Source: Carposina sasakii
Lineage: Eukaryota > Arthropoda > Insecta > Lepidoptera > Carposinidae
Assembly: GCA_014607495.2 (NCBI GenBank)
Contig: CP053163.1
Coordinates: forward strand, 3,266,716-3,330,715
Reading direction: 5' to 3'
Length of the DNA stretch: 64,000 nt
The translations under genes were made by a program, and so were the position numbers. Numbering within the stretch: the stretch's first letter is position 1; every line of letters begins with the position of its first letter. Positions 46,890 through 58,600 of this stretch are shown piece after piece. Below the pieces are notes generated by a model that saw only the letters and a program-made list of their open reading frames with translations, was not told the origin of the DNA and made no database searches.

Positions 46890-49200
46890 ATGGCCATGAC
46901 CAACAAGACATTAAGTTCTTTTTGTCTATGTCAGGCTCCGAATATTATATCTGAATGAACTATCACGGTTTAATCTGATGCATCTATAATATTTTAACCA
47001 CAGACTATTATATTATGTATTTAAGATATATCTAAGTACCTACTCGTATGTTACTTTATTTATTTATGTCACAGATATAATATGATTTTAATGATATCGC
47101 ATCGGCACGATGCGAAAAACTATTTGGTTTGTAGGGATTATACTAGTAATTTAGCTATAGTTCTAAGCATGAGTTAAAAAAGTAAGAGTACCTATCTCTG
47201 AAAATTCTTGCTCCTTACTTTAATAGGTCGTAATGTATTGTAAGTAAATAGGTAAGTATATGTATAATGAAATGATTTACCAATCAATATTCTCTACTAT
47301 CACATTATGAATACATCAATGTCATGTTTTTGCATTTTGTAAATGTTATTTCTGTAATACATGTAGTAGAAATGTAGCTGTAAATTATTTGTATTTACAA
47401 CTTTTTATTATATTGAAAACTGATAGAGATGATGCAGGTATTTCAACTATTTACAGTAGTTAAGTTCGTTCTTTGCCGTTATAAAATACGTGGAAAAATG
47501 TCGAAGCACGTGTCCTTTCAGGGCATTAAGCCTTGTACATAATGTTTTTTGTAGTACAATAAAGAATTTTATCTACATCAAATAGAATGCTTATATAATA
47601 AGAGGCGAGATGTACTTACTAAGTTCCCTAGTAAGCAAGGTACTAAAGAAGGCAGGCGAAGGATACTACCTATAGAACGCAGCTACGACTTCCTTTAAAT
47701 AGTAGCCGGTGTAAGATTGTCTGATACGTACGTCTAGAGTATATAGTATTCTGTGACGTACGTACATCATTAACTTACTCTACATATGGTTGGAAGGATT
47801 CAGAGTAAGCTTTGAGATAGTTCATCGTGTTCAGTGCTATTAACTAGGTGAAATTAAATAAAATACATACATAATAATATATAGGTACCTACTTCATTTG
47901 CATCAGTTTTCAATAAACTGACGACCGCGACGGTTGGTTATCATAGTATTGATGTATCACGATCCCCGTAGCGTTTCCACCAGTGTCAATCGGTATTCAA
48001 GCAAACAACGAAAATTCCAAATGGAATGACATAAATTCTGTTCCACTGTTCCAGCCATGGAGAGATATAAAGTGGAGTTGGTTTAAGCACGTTTGATGAT
48101 AAATTATATATAAATAAATAAACAGTGCCAGCATTGCAAGTGTTTGAAAGTACAACAAAAATTATCCTAAGATGAGCGTAGGCTACGTTAGCAATCGTTG
48201 TGTAGTTTTTCACAGCTCCTCTTTAAATTTGTTCCGTGGTTTCAGCGTGTTTTCCACGTGTGCCGTTCACTTTCACCTATCAGTTTGTATACTAAGGGAA
48301 TTTTAGTAAATAAATTATTGACTGGTGCTTTCACATTAATTGTTGTTTTATTTCATCGAGAATACTTTCCACTGGGCCGTAAATTTCATTCTCTCTTGCT
48401 ATGAGTTAAACTAACAAATAAAGTCATTGGTAGGTATTTAGGCATGATATTTCCATAATTTTTTGACCCAGAACAGAATAGACAGTGGCTAAGTAAAGAG
48501 GAGGCTTTTACTCAGCAGCGGGATATACCTATCTATAAGTAGGTATGTAGATAGATAGATCTTCTATACTTACACAACTTTCTCGAATAAATAGTCACTT
48601 GTTTATGCATAGAGGGTTCTTCAAATTCGTTAAGGATCCAAAGAATCTCGTTAATCTCGTTATCTGCTAGATAACGAATGAGACTGGCGCTAAAAGCTTA
48701 AGATACTTTCAGAATGATTCGGAAACATCCTATTGGGTTCGTTTCCGTGGACTGATTGTGTGATTTTTAGTAGCAAAACGGTAGTAATGCTACAGCAAAG
48801 ATTGTGAAAGTTCTCGCCCCGCACACAAGTAAGGTACATATATATAATCAGCCTCCCGTTTCAAATGGAGAAATTAATTGACAATTATTCGTATTATAAA
48901 ATTAACACAAATTTTATCAAGAGTAAAGAAAAAGTGAATGTGCCCTACTTCTTTGAGGATAAAGGGTTGGTGGGTAACTTTAATTAAACGAAAGTATTTT
49001 ATCAATTGTATATTTGATATCAAATCTTATTACATATATATAACACAGCTTAACGATTAAAATAAAGTACTAATCAATTAAATAAATACTTAAATAATTC
49101 TTAGAATCATATTTCAGTATTCTAATGAATAAACATACTACGTACATGAGATTGTTTAATTAACTAACGTCTTTTGGTTATAAACTAAAGATTTACAAAC
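46890..49200. other. Gene-free region
   Basis: No coding exon or recognisable repeat, apart from short simple-sequence runs such as TAGATAGATAGA near 48550. Nothing else can be supported. Confidence 0.35.
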
Positions 49201-49399
49201 TAAAATTGGTTTATGGACCGATTTTTCCAATGGCCAGATATTTTTTTTGTAAATAAAAAAAAATAAAAAAAACTAGTTGAAGGATAAAGATTCTGTCTTT
49301 CTCTAAAACTTGACCAAGATAGAGATAGCATGAACTTTATCCTTCATGTAGATACCCACGCTATCTGACCTTTGGAACAATCGGCCCTTAACCAATTTA
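49201..49399. mobile_element. Foldback MITE with AAATTGGTTTATGG ends
   Basis: The left arm has AAATTGGTTTATGGACCGAT, TTTTCCAATGGCCAGATA and TGAAGGATAAAGATTCTG. The right arm, read on the other strand, has AAATTGGTTAAGGGCCGATT, GTTCCAAAGGTCAGATA and TGAAGGATAAAGTTCATG. TA flanks both ends, as for Tc1/mariner-type elements. Central AAATAAAA runs separate the arms. Confidence 0.8.
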
Positions 49400-49754
49400 A
49401 TTCCACCAGTGAAGGATGATTGTAGAATCCGCTTTTTTACATTATACCTGCATATTTTTGACATGAGCAAATTAAATTAATTAGATAAGGTTAGAGCTGA
49501 TACTTGTTCAATTGAGTCAGTAACTCTTTTAGCAAACTACAGCTTCAGATTTTCCTCCAAGTTTATTAAATGAATTTAAAACAGTCAGATGTTATTTAAA
49601 ATTGTGGATATTATACCATTCACATAGTTTTCTACTATGACAGTATTACACAGCATACATTTATATGAAGAAAATGCATTTCGATGGACACTGTGTGAGT
49701 AGAGTGCGTATCACCGTGACTGCACCAAATAGTTCTTAGAAACGGTGGCGATGT

Positions 49755-49802
49755 TACAGGGTGTAACAAAGCGGTAACATACCCTTTTGTTACACACTGT
49801 AT
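49755..49802. mobile_element. Family-P MITE, minimal ends only
   Basis: ACAGGGTGTAACAAAGCGGT joined almost directly to AACATACCCTTTTGTTACAC then ACTGTA. About 220 bp of interior is missing, leaving just the two ends. Confidence 0.75.
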
Positions 49803-50304
49803 AATCTGGGTAAAATACAAAATAAATATGTTAGTACCAAAATGTGAGCAGACACAACGAGCAAGCATAGTTGATTACTCCATTTTGATTAACACCTTTA
49901 CACATAATGAAAACGCACCCCAACGTCGCAAAATGTCCCCGTGTGATTTAATATTTTAATGATAATGGACGCATTTCTCTAACATCAAGTTTTCTAAACA
50001 TCATTGATGTTTGTTTAACAATAACATTTAGGTCTACATTTAAAATTATAGTAGCGTCTAACATACCCTGCTGGTCATATAAGAGGCAAGATCAAAGATG
50101 TTGAGTAACTCCATATGGCAGAAAACTCCATATAGCAGTAATTTCGCCTATTTACAATAGTTTATGATAGATACAATAAAGAGTTTAAATGGTTAATGAT
50201 TCAATAAAGGTTATGATTATGATTTAATGCAAGTGATAAACATCGAGACAATGAATAGGTACATAGAATATTCTAAATGTTATGAAAATATAGATGACCT
50301 AGAG

Positions 50305-50614
50305 TAGGGTTGCCAACCGTCCTGTTTTCCCAGGACATGTCCTGCTTTTGGGGGTATCCTGGGTTAACCTGGATATTTTTTAAGCATCGTCCTAAGTTAG
50401 AGTCAAGACCTCGGGTAAACGCCTGTGCCATGACGCAAATAAGCGTGACCTCTAAAAGCCTTAACATGCCTATGTTTTGAAATTAACATGCCTCTTACTT
50501 TTGCCAATCGTATTGTCACTGGACTCGCACATGTATAATCCTGGCTTTAAATCGAAATGTCTTGGTTATTCTTCTTCAAATCCTGGTTTTCAAAGTTTTG
50601 AGATGGCAACCCTA
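50305..50614. mobile_element. hAT-like MITE, copy 2
   Basis: Ends TAGGGTTGCCA and TGGCAACCCTA, as in the copy at 29583-30002 but inverted and shorter. Flanks ACCTAGAG (50297-50304) and ACGTAGAG (50615-50622) are an 8-base target duplication with one difference. Internal words AACCGTCCTGTTTTCCCAGG and CACTGGACTCGCACATGTAT are shared with the first copy on the other strand. Confidence 0.85.
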
Positions 50615-51099
50615 ACGTAGAGGAGACTTCGAATGAAAAAGAGCTACAGCTCCTGCTCCTCCTACAGCTCAGCCTGTCACAAATGGACAGTAAGAGCCTC
50701 TACAGAAGAGAATTTTCTGCGATGATTATTGACAGTATAACAAATAACACATTTTATATAGGTACAAGAGATAGATCGCTTAGAATTCTGAGTTCACGTC
50801 CACACGTCCACAAATTTATTCTTGAATGGTTATGGTTTTATTTTAAATACTTTTCTAATTGCATTTTATTTTCTTTTACAACTTGATTTTGTCACAGAAG
50901 ATAGGTCTATAGTAAATTTTTCACCGTAGCTGAATTATTATGACCGAGATAATAGAGATTATAAATAAACTAGAAATTACTAGTATTAAATTCAAACAGA
51001 AACTTTTTATTTGTTTATTGCTTGGATCCAAATAACATCTGGATGAGAAACAAAACCGATTTCGTTCATACGCTTTGATAAAGGGCTTTTATAAATAGC

Positions 51100-51575
51100 G
51101 ATCTATCCCAACTAATATTACGAATGCGAGAGTAAGTTTGTTTGTTTGTTACCTCTTCACGCTATACTTACTTAACCAATCGTCTTGACATTTTTCATAT
51201 ATACGAGTATAGTAGTACGGAGATGAACATAGGCTACACTAGTGGAAGCCCGCGACTCCGTCCGCGTGGACTACAGAAAAAACAAAATGTCGAAATTATG
51301 CGGGATAAAAACATTTCCCCGTGATAAAAAGTAGCCTATATGTCAAGTAGGACCTGTCACGATATATTTATGAAAACTGCATCGAAATCGATTCATCCGT
51401 TTCTGAGATTAGCGTGTACAAACGCACAGACAAATGGAGAAACAGACAAAAATTCCAAAAATCATTATTTTGGGAACTATTTCGTTGAAAAAAGTCTCCT
51501 ATAATATTTTTTCTCATATATCTTCCATGTACAGACAGCGATCCGTTACATTTTTATTATATGTATAGATAGATT
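51100..51575 (+). mobile_element. Interspersed repeat of the 'CCGCGACTCCGTCCGCGTGG' type
   Basis: TATCCCAACTAATATTACGA at the left, GCCCGCGACTCCGTCCGCGT, AAAAGTAGCCTATATGTCAA and TCGATTCATCCGTTTCTGAG in the middle. This order is that of a very common lepidopteran repeat. Parts recur at 58348-58480 and near 14660. The class is uncertain. Confidence 0.65.
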
Positions 51576-52978
51576 ATGTAGTCCACGCGGTCGAAGTCGC
51601 TGACAACAGCTACTATCTTATAACATTCAATACAAACTTACATTAATGTCAAATAGTATATATAAGTGATAGTGTTTAGGCAAGATATACTGAGTACATT
51701 AACTTAGGTGTACCGCTAAATAGTTTAAATAACTTGTAAAATTATTCGAGTGTCATTTTTATTGCTAAAACAGATATGGGATATATGAGATATGTTTGAA
51801 CTGTTCAGATATTAGTTTTGGTCCGAATTATTATAGTCGGTTGAATTTCTTATTTATACATTGATATAGATATATATATTAGGTATAAGTTATGTTATGC
51901 GTCATATACAAGCCATTAAATAAACATTATTGGTTAATACTGGAATAAGCAGATTAGTTGATACATAAATATTTGAAGACATAATAACTCAAAAATAACT
52001 TATATATTTCTTTAGACAATAGGAAAAAATAGGAGATAAAACAAAGTCTTTTACCTCAATGGAAAATGGTACAAACTTCATTTAGTTTTATCGAAATTAA
52101 GGAGATTACAATTAAAGAAATTCAATATGTGAGATTAATAAATAGGTATCCTAGTGTAGTAAAATTAGTCATTTTTTATTTACAAATAAATGCGTATCAA
52201 TTTCAAGTGCTAAAACTAAGTAAGATATTGCAATCATTAGGCAAGAGTTGAAACTCGACATGTAGGTGGATAGGTTTCAAATAAAAATAATTCTGCAATT
52301 TTGAACAAAGGTAATAAACAAAGGTAAATAATTTCTCACTTTTTATAAAGTTATTATAATACAAAACTTAGGTGCTACAATATTATAGTTTCTTAGTACG
52401 AAAAATTTGTAGGTAATACCTATTGTAGGTACGTTGTAATAAAATTGTCATGTTCTTGAAAAGGTGAGACATACCAAAAAAATCGAGTATTTATTGACAG
52501 TCTTGTTTAGTCGTTTTATTTTGATTCCAGCCTCGAATATTAATATTAGTGCCTTCTTTTACATATATTTCGTATATAGAAAGTAAATATAGGCGTACCT
52601 ACAGTGTATAAGATTGTACAATGTAGGTAAGTACAGTTGGTGTATGAATATTAAATGAAATATAAATGAACATAAAACTTGTGCGACTAGTGAAAACAAG
52701 CTCTAAAATTTGCAACTACATACATTTTGCCAGTTTTTTTTTTTTAATAATCAGCCTAATACAGAACTGTTAAGAAAACATTGTACTTCCAATGTCATCA
52801 ATGTAGCTGCAAATTTGCGTGCACTTTCATTTGCTACCAAACTATTTCCATAATACGCCAAGCGCATAAAATCCTCACTTTTGAGGATAACAAGGTCCCT
52901 ATGGACCCAAAAACTCGGACAGTGGTATATTCACCGCACAGGTTTGTTTAGGACGGCACAGGAGTGTGTTGTCTAGTA
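51576..52978. other. Gene-free region and 3' flank of the TIPE gene
   Basis: AT-rich DNA with no exon recognised. The part next to 52979 should contain the 3' UTR of the minus-strand gene, but no polyadenylation signal is certain. Confidence 0.35.
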
Positions 52979-55900
52979 TTATAGGAGGCCTCTATCGAGT
53001 TCCTTGCGGAGCATGCGGGCCAATTTCAAGACGTCATCGTCTACGTGACCGGCGAAGAGAGAGTCCAGGAGGTCGGCTCTGGATCCAAGAGAGAATACTC
53101 CTCCTAAACGAGACACCGATTTGTCGGTGAGATGCCTCTCTACTACTGATCTGGAAATAAAAAGGTTTTTTTAAGCTACACTTCTTATGTAGTCTATCTT
53201 TTTTATCTTTATATGAGCTTTTGGGAATTAAAGCATTGAATCAGTGGTCCTAGATACTCCTGGGCTCACAAATCCTTTGAGTATAATTTTAGTCTAGCTA
53301 GTAGCTAAAATGCTAGTGGTTGTGAAATCGTTTTTATGATCCTGCAATAATTCTGGCTACCCCCCACTTCGGTTACACAGCCGTATCTATTTATTTATTT
53401 ATTACAGCTCTTCTATCTATACGTAGTAACTACTTATAGACTTTGAAATACGTACTGCATCAACTAACGAAGAAATATAAGAATACTGCAAGTACTGCAC
53501 ATTAACGAATCTGCACGAATATTCTTATTCTTTATTGCACATACACAAAAGAAATAGGCATATAACATAAAAGAAGAGATGCATGTACAATGGCAAGCTT
53601 ATTTCTACAAGAGATCTCTTCCAGCAAGCCAAGCAAGTAAAGAGAAATTGTTAACAAATACAGGGTAACATGTGCAATTAAACTAATTCTAAGAAACTAC
53701 ATAACTACATTAAGAAAAAAAAGGAGAGAAACAAATGAGAGCTTATTCAAATAATGGACAGGTAGTGATCCTTCAGCTTTTAGCCAGCAAATATCTTACA
53801 ACACACTTGCGAAGTTAGGTATATGAACGTTACATTATACAGTAAAGTAAGTAAAGTAGAAACTCACTTGATGGACTGGTGAGACTCGCGTAAAGCGTCC
53901 TGCAGGAACCCTCTGTCGTAAGAGAAGTCCACTTCGCAGAACGATACCACAGCCATCAGGACAGTCTGTAACATCAAAACCACCTTATTAGATTCCATTC
54001 CAAATCTACTAACCTTGAGTTTCAAATAAGTATGCATTTTGTCATGTGGCCAATAGGTAGATATGGAATTACAAGTTTTCAAGCCTTCACTTGAGGCTAC
54101 CTTATAGCTCATTTATTTTCCCATTGTAGTTACTAAACATTTGAAACATTCCAAGGTCGAAACATTGTGGATTAACATATTAACATCATAATAAGTAATA
54201 TCGGAGTAACAGCTATGCACCTGATCATGCTAGGTGTTCGAATCTGTAGGATAAGCTTGAACCTTATTACGCGCCGTAACGCTATCGACTCGCTAGCCAA
54301 ATCTAAGCATATAACGGCGATGGGGTTACGGACTATCGAGAGCTTGCAGTCAAGGGTCGTCAGATTTATGAGGTCAGTGGAGGGTGTGAGGCCCGGTGGT
54401 GGACACTAAGCATGACGGAAGTTGTTTCTTGCACGTTACATCTTAAACTACACTCCTCGTTTCTATCGTACTATCAACGTTTTCTAATTAATATTAACTA
54501 TACATACATGGAATTTGGACCGGAAAGCCGCCAAGGCGCGCTCATCAGCCGCAGACAGCTGGTTATGTCTCCGCAGCACGCCCAGCTTCACCGCCACCTT
54601 TATCACGTGCTTGATGAGCTTGTCGGCTTCGCGCTTCTCTATCCGCTCGCGGAGGACGGTAAGGAACTGAAAAATGGGTAAAGGATTGTGTGAAGTGTTT
54701 GCAAGAAGATGCACAATCTTCTGCCTATCTATCTTCCCTATCTCCGATATTCGCTGCTAATGTCTTGACACGATAAAATATAACACAACTAGCTAACGTC
54801 AATACTAAGCTACGGTTGCAGTCATATACCTACAGGGTGTATAAAAGGGTTATGTAAATCTCATAATTTTTCAGGATTGTATAAACATTCTCCATTGAAT
54901 CTAGAAAAATAAATATGAGATTTCGAACGAATTTGTGGATAGGTTCTGTATATATCCGTTTTGTTATACCCTGTATAAGTAGGGGCCGTAGAAATGTGAA
55001 AAGACATCTTAAACATGGCAAAAAGTGGAAAGTTCCTTCAGGGCCGCTATTTGACGGCACCGCTTTATAATGCCGCTATATAATATATAATAACATAATG
55101 TATGGAATATAATTAGGAAAGCGTTTTCACAAAATGACCTATTATTTATTTAGATCGGAGATTTTAATAGAGGATCCAAATAGAATAGATATCGATCGCG
55201 GACTGAGTACTATTCTGTGGTAGAACTTATAAGGGCAATGGCAATAAAAATAACAAGCGTTCGAAATTTACCGATGCGTCGTCAATTCTATTGTTTCTTA
55301 GAAATTCGTACTGGGCTTCGAGCCCAAGAGAGGTCTTGGGCAGCAGGACCCTGTCACTACCAGCTTTGACAATCTTAACCACATCAATTTTATTAAGTAG
55401 CCCGTAATGGTAGGTCTTTGAGTAGCTCATTTGTTGGGGATTTGTAATGAGTAAAAAATCTTTGTATAATAAATACAGGGTGTAACTGAAAGGGTATGTT
55501 AAGCGAAAAGCTATGTAAATAGCCCACTATAGAGAACCTATTTCAAAATTTCAGACTGGAAATCACATGTTTACTTTTCAAGATTGTATGAACATTCCTG
55601 AATTGTTTAGGAATTCTTCATACTTATTCTTTAATGTACACAAAACATAACAATCAATAGAAAGAAATTTACAAAAGGAATGCATACAAAAGCGTGCTTA
55701 TCTCTGCAAGAGGTTTCTTCCAGCATACCGGAAAGCAAAGTGAGACCTAAAAGTTATAGAGGTAATGATGATGTGTACAAATTTTAACTATAATAAACAA
55801 AATAAAATATTCATACATAAATAGATGGGTAGACATAAAATAAAATAAAATAATAACATACAGTAATAGGAAAAAAATACATAATACAATTTCAGCAGAT

Positions 55901-56518
55901 AATTGTGGCCAGTGCATGAAAGTGATCCTTTAACTTATTTTTGAATGTCTCAACCGTAGTCTCTTATCGAGTGAGGCAAATCGTTCCATAGTTTGACTGC
56001 ATACCCCTAGGCACCAGAATTATGTCGGGGAGTTGATAATAGCGAAGCAGTCGCAGCTCTATACTATGTGATATATATCATTCAATATATCATTCTTCAT
56101 CCTATGTGAAAAAATAAACATGCGATTTTGAGTCTCAAATTTTGTGGGTAGGTTCCTTTTAGTGGGCTATTTACATAGCTTTTCGCTTAACATACCCCTT
56201 TTGTTACACCCTGTATAAGGCCTTAATCTTTGGCAATACATAATGAGATAAGAGCAGGTAATGGTGATGTCATAAGGCGTAGGTAGGTACATAGCGCATT
56301 CTCGCATAGACACTTTTAAAACAGCGCGACTTAACATTATCACTACCTTGACCAAAATGTATGTAAAACAGACTTCTGAAGCTCACCTGATCTAACAGCT
56401 TGGCAGCCTGCTCATCCAGCACCAGTGAGCGCGCGCTGGCAGACCCTCCCACCTTCGAGAGGAACTTTTTCTGCGCGCGCAGGGAGATGTCACGGGCGCA
56501 CCACGCGCCGCCCTCCAT
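52979..56518 (-). CDS. sigmar: TNFAIP8/TIPE-family protein (sigmar-like), four coding exons, 186 residues
   Basis: TIPE proteins are small all-helical proteins that carry phosphoinositides in a hydrophobic cavity; the fly member is linked to autophagy and salivary-gland cell death, the vertebrate ones to apoptosis and immune homeostasis. Exons on the minus strand: 56518-56387, 54666-54508, 53965-53868 and 53150-52979. Phases 0, 0 and 2 agree, giving 186 residues, within the family's 184-198. Motifs in order: SLRAQKKFLSK (first helix), DKLIKHVIKVAVKLGVLRRH then NQLS, FRSKFH, MAVVSFCEVDFSYDR and VERHLTDKSVSRLGGVF, all family hallmarks. The ATG is two bases inside an exon after a TTTTTTCCAG acceptor, so a noncoding exon lies further upstream. 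The terminal ELDRGLL ends at 52979. It is convergent with Syt4. Confidence 0.93.
53290..53386 (+). mobile_element. Family C fragment in TIPE intron 3
   Basis: TTTTTATGATCCTGCAATAA then TTCTGGCTACCCCCCACTTC and GGTTACACAGCCG match the far end of the family C copies at 11.3 and 21.8 kb. Confidence 0.55.
53517..53800 (-). mobile_element. LINE 3' region fragment in TIPE intron 3
   Basis: TTATTCTTTATTGCACATAC, GTACAATGGCAAGCTTATTT and CAAGAGATCTCTTCCAGCAA are shared in order with 55626-55740 and in part with 58505-58590. Such text is the reversed 3' end of a CR1/Jockey-like LINE (see 55626). Confidence 0.6.
54831..54976. mobile_element. Family-P MITE, internally deleted copy
   Basis: Left end TACAGGGTGTATAAAAGGGT and right end CGTTTTGTTATACCCTGTAT. 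AATTTTTCAGGATTGTATAA and AGAAAAATAAATATGAGATT remain in the middle. Confidence 0.75.
55272..55430 (-). CDS. Possible alternative first exon of the TIPE gene
   Basis: On the minus strand an ATG at 55430 opens a frame of 53 codons ending at a donor TCG then GTAAAT (55271-55266). It ends in phase 0, as exon 1 does, so it could splice to the exon at 54666. It reads MSYSKTYHYGLLNKIDVVKI, VKAGSDRVLLPKTSLGLEAQ and YEFLRNNRIDDAS. SLGLEAQYEFL recalls the SL-L-AQKK-L first-helix motif of the family, but the rest does not match. GC content and codon choice look coding-like. It may equally be a chance frame or a remnant. Confidence 0.3.
55474..56216. mobile_element. Family-P MITE split by a LINE insertion
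   Basis: The left half (55474-55625) has ACAGGGTGTAACTGAAAGGG, TTAAGCGAAAAGCTATG and AAGATTGTATGAACATTCCT. The right half (about 56101-56216) has AAAAAATAAACATGCGATTT, TTAGTGGGCTATTTACATAG and CATACCCCTTTTGTTACACC. Between them lies the LINE at 55626-56100. Joined without the insertion, it would be a standard P copy. Confidence 0.85.
55626..56100 (-). pseudogene. CR1/Jockey-like LINE, 3' end with ORF2 C-terminal remnant
   Basis: On the minus strand AVKLWNDLPHSIRDYG is followed, after a one-base frame shift, by VETFKNKLKDHF. WN-LP-SIR followed by F-K-LK-H is the usual C-terminal signature of CR1/Jockey ORF2 proteins. The insertion is flanked by ATTCTTCATACT (left) and ATTCTTCATCCT (right), a 12-base target duplication with one difference. 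The 3' UTR has AATAAA-type runs. Confidence 0.85.
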
Positions 56519-56729
56519 TGCTGGAAAAAATAAGAAAATAGAAGATTAACTAATTGTGCAGAGTTTTGTATAAACAAGTATAAGCTACTTATATATGTGT
56601 ACCTATTCTATACCACCGATAACTGTTGCGTAACTAAGATGTGATACTAACCCCAATGAATATAAATAAGCCGACTTCATCATATGATGTATGGCTTATA
56701 AAATAAATCAGAATAAAAAAATTTAAAAA

Positions 56730-56940
56730 AAACTAACAGGAGATATTATAGTGCACAAGTGTGTAGATACAATTTAACATAGCGCGGTCAGGATGTTAAT
56801 GGTCAGTAACAAGTTACTATCTCATCAGCCAAGGGAATGCACCGGAGTTCCTAAGTCAACTCCTGCTACATGCATGGGAGGAGATGCAGATTATATATTT
56901 AGTGAAGCCCCGCATGATGAGGGCCGTGTCAGCACAAGAT
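56730..56940 (-). mobile_element. Interspersed repeat family C copy, reversed
   Basis: GTGTAGATACAATTTAACAT, GAGTTCCTAAGTCAACTCCT, GCTACATGCATGGGAGGAGA and TTAGTGAAGCCCCGCATGAT. Confidence 0.65.
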
Positions 56941-57490
56941 GATTTAATACCATGCTGTTCTCGAGAAAATATGTTTTTCAAAGACTATGTAATACTAGAA
57001 AATCAGTAATTCGTACCTGTCCGATTAAGACATAGCGACACATGTCTATACAACCGCTTAGAATAGCAAATGAGATGTTCCTCACGCGATACTCAATACC
57101 GATTTATTAGAGCGCTCAGCTCCAATGAGTGAAGTTACTGATTTCTAGATACGAATTCTTGGGTGTTCTGTGCGTTCTATTGTATGACCATGAGCAAGAT
57201 GGTTTACATAGCGAGGGCGTGAAACCACTATAAGCAGTTTATAGTGTCATTCCACTTCCACAATAGAGACAATCCTGTTTATAAACTTCATATAAATCCA
57301 CTGTTTAGGCTTACCATGGTCAAAAATTAAATGATTAGGCTCTCTAGTAATTTATGTTGTACTTTTTATATGTTTTTCACTGTCTTCGTTTCTGTTTGTC
57401 TTGTTTCATTGTTGTTATTGTATCTATGTATCTATGTAATCTTCAAATAAAAATCTATTCTATTCTATAAAATCTACCGTAATTCATACA
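56941..57490. other. Gene-free DNA upstream of the TIPE gene
   Basis: Nothing coding recognised. From about 57380 to 57470 the stretch ending CAAATAAAAATCTATTCTAT looks like the 3' end of a retroelement. Confidence 0.35.
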
Positions 57491-57815
57491 TACAGGGTGT
57501 AGGTGACAGCCGGGCAAATACTGAAACGGGCGATCGTGTGGCATATTAAATGGGCTTATTGGTTATTGTGTGACACATTACTGTTTTTGGTACACTTGTG
57601 ACTCTCCATTAGGGTTGATCAGTTATTTGAACTTTTTTGAGGGTAACTTTTTTTTGAAAATCATATTTTGTTTAAAATTTTATTTTTAAGTCATTATCTA
57701 AGGTCTAATTAAACGAAACTAAATATAAAAAAATTCAGAAAATTTTCAGTGTTTTCCGCCTTAGAATCATGGTCTGAAGTCATGGTATCAATCTGGCTGT
57801 CACAAACACCCTGTA
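57491..57815 (+). mobile_element. MITE family D, copy 1
   Basis: Left end TACAGGGTGTAGGTGACAGC and right end GGCTGTCACAAACACCCTGT are inverted copies. Inside are AATGGGCTTATTGGTTATTG, CTCCATTAGGGTTGATCAGT and CTTAGAATCATGGTCTGAAG. A reversed second copy is at 61498-62018. The outermost bases resemble family P (ACAGGGTGT), the interior does not. Confidence 0.8.
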
Positions 57816-58347
57816 TATCTATTTGTATTACTCTCCTCTATAGGTACTAGGTTCGATCCCACACAAGTAATAACGTCAGCTATCATTCTAACCAAATTCC
57901 GTTTACTATGGTTCTCAAATATCGATTCGTGTGAACCAACAGCACTGTCCGATGTCACTCATAATATATTTATAATAATGATATTCTGGTTCACAAAACA
58001 CCTTTTATGTATAACAAACCTATTGATACTGTCCATGTGTTTATAATTCATTATTTACTACCTATACAAACGATAGGTACTCTGTGTGTTAGGTACCCAC
58101 ACTTTGTTAGTTTTATTGTTAGGGTCAGTTGCACCACACCAGCCGAACGAAATCTCTGAGACTTTGTATCTAATCTATCCTTATCCTTAAGAATATGGGG
58201 GTGGTGAAAAGGGAAGCGCTTCCGGCCCCACCAGGCCGCTAGTTGTTGTTCGGCCCATGTATATATTCCAATCATTGTGAGAAACTTCGATATCGCGTTC
58301 TAGGATTTCGCATTCGATTGTGGTTCTCTCCTGCATCCGATAGATGT
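57816..58347. other. Gene-free DNA
   Basis: No gene recognised. AGGTTCGATCCCAC at about 57848 resembles a pol III B box, but no tRNA arms can be drawn around it. Confidence 0.35.
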
Positions 58348-58600
58348 CTCCGCTACACTAATAAATGCGAAAGTAACTTTATCTATCTGTAGCTTGAGAA
58401 AGGACGTAGGCTACTTTTAATATCAGAAAATTTTCAATTATTCTGCAGTCGACGCGGTCGCTGGAGTTACCCGTCCACTAGTAATTCTAAAATAGATAGA
58501 TAAAAAATTGTTTATTGCACTATAAAGTTATAAAAAGGCGAACTTAATGCTACAAGAAAATATTAGTATCACAATGGCGAGTTGTAGTATTATTGCATAT
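58348..58600. mobile_element. Two adjoining repeat fragments
   Basis: 58348-58480 (CTCCGCTACACTAATAAATG, GACGTAGGCTACTTTTAATA, GCAGTCGACGCGGTCGCTGG) is a degraded copy of the 51100-51575 type. 58505-58590 (TTGTTTATTGCACTATAAAG, GGCGAACTTAATGCTACAAG) is the reversed LINE 3' end also seen at 53517 and 55626. Confidence 0.55.

Noticed and set aside
54215..54409. Plus-strand 64-codon frame in a TIPE intron
   Set aside because: No similarity to a known domain, and no splice or start context that supports it; it lies antisense in an intron.
57840..57870. tRNA-like B box (GGTTCGATCCC)
   Set aside because: No A box at the right distance and no acceptor or anticodon stem can be drawn.
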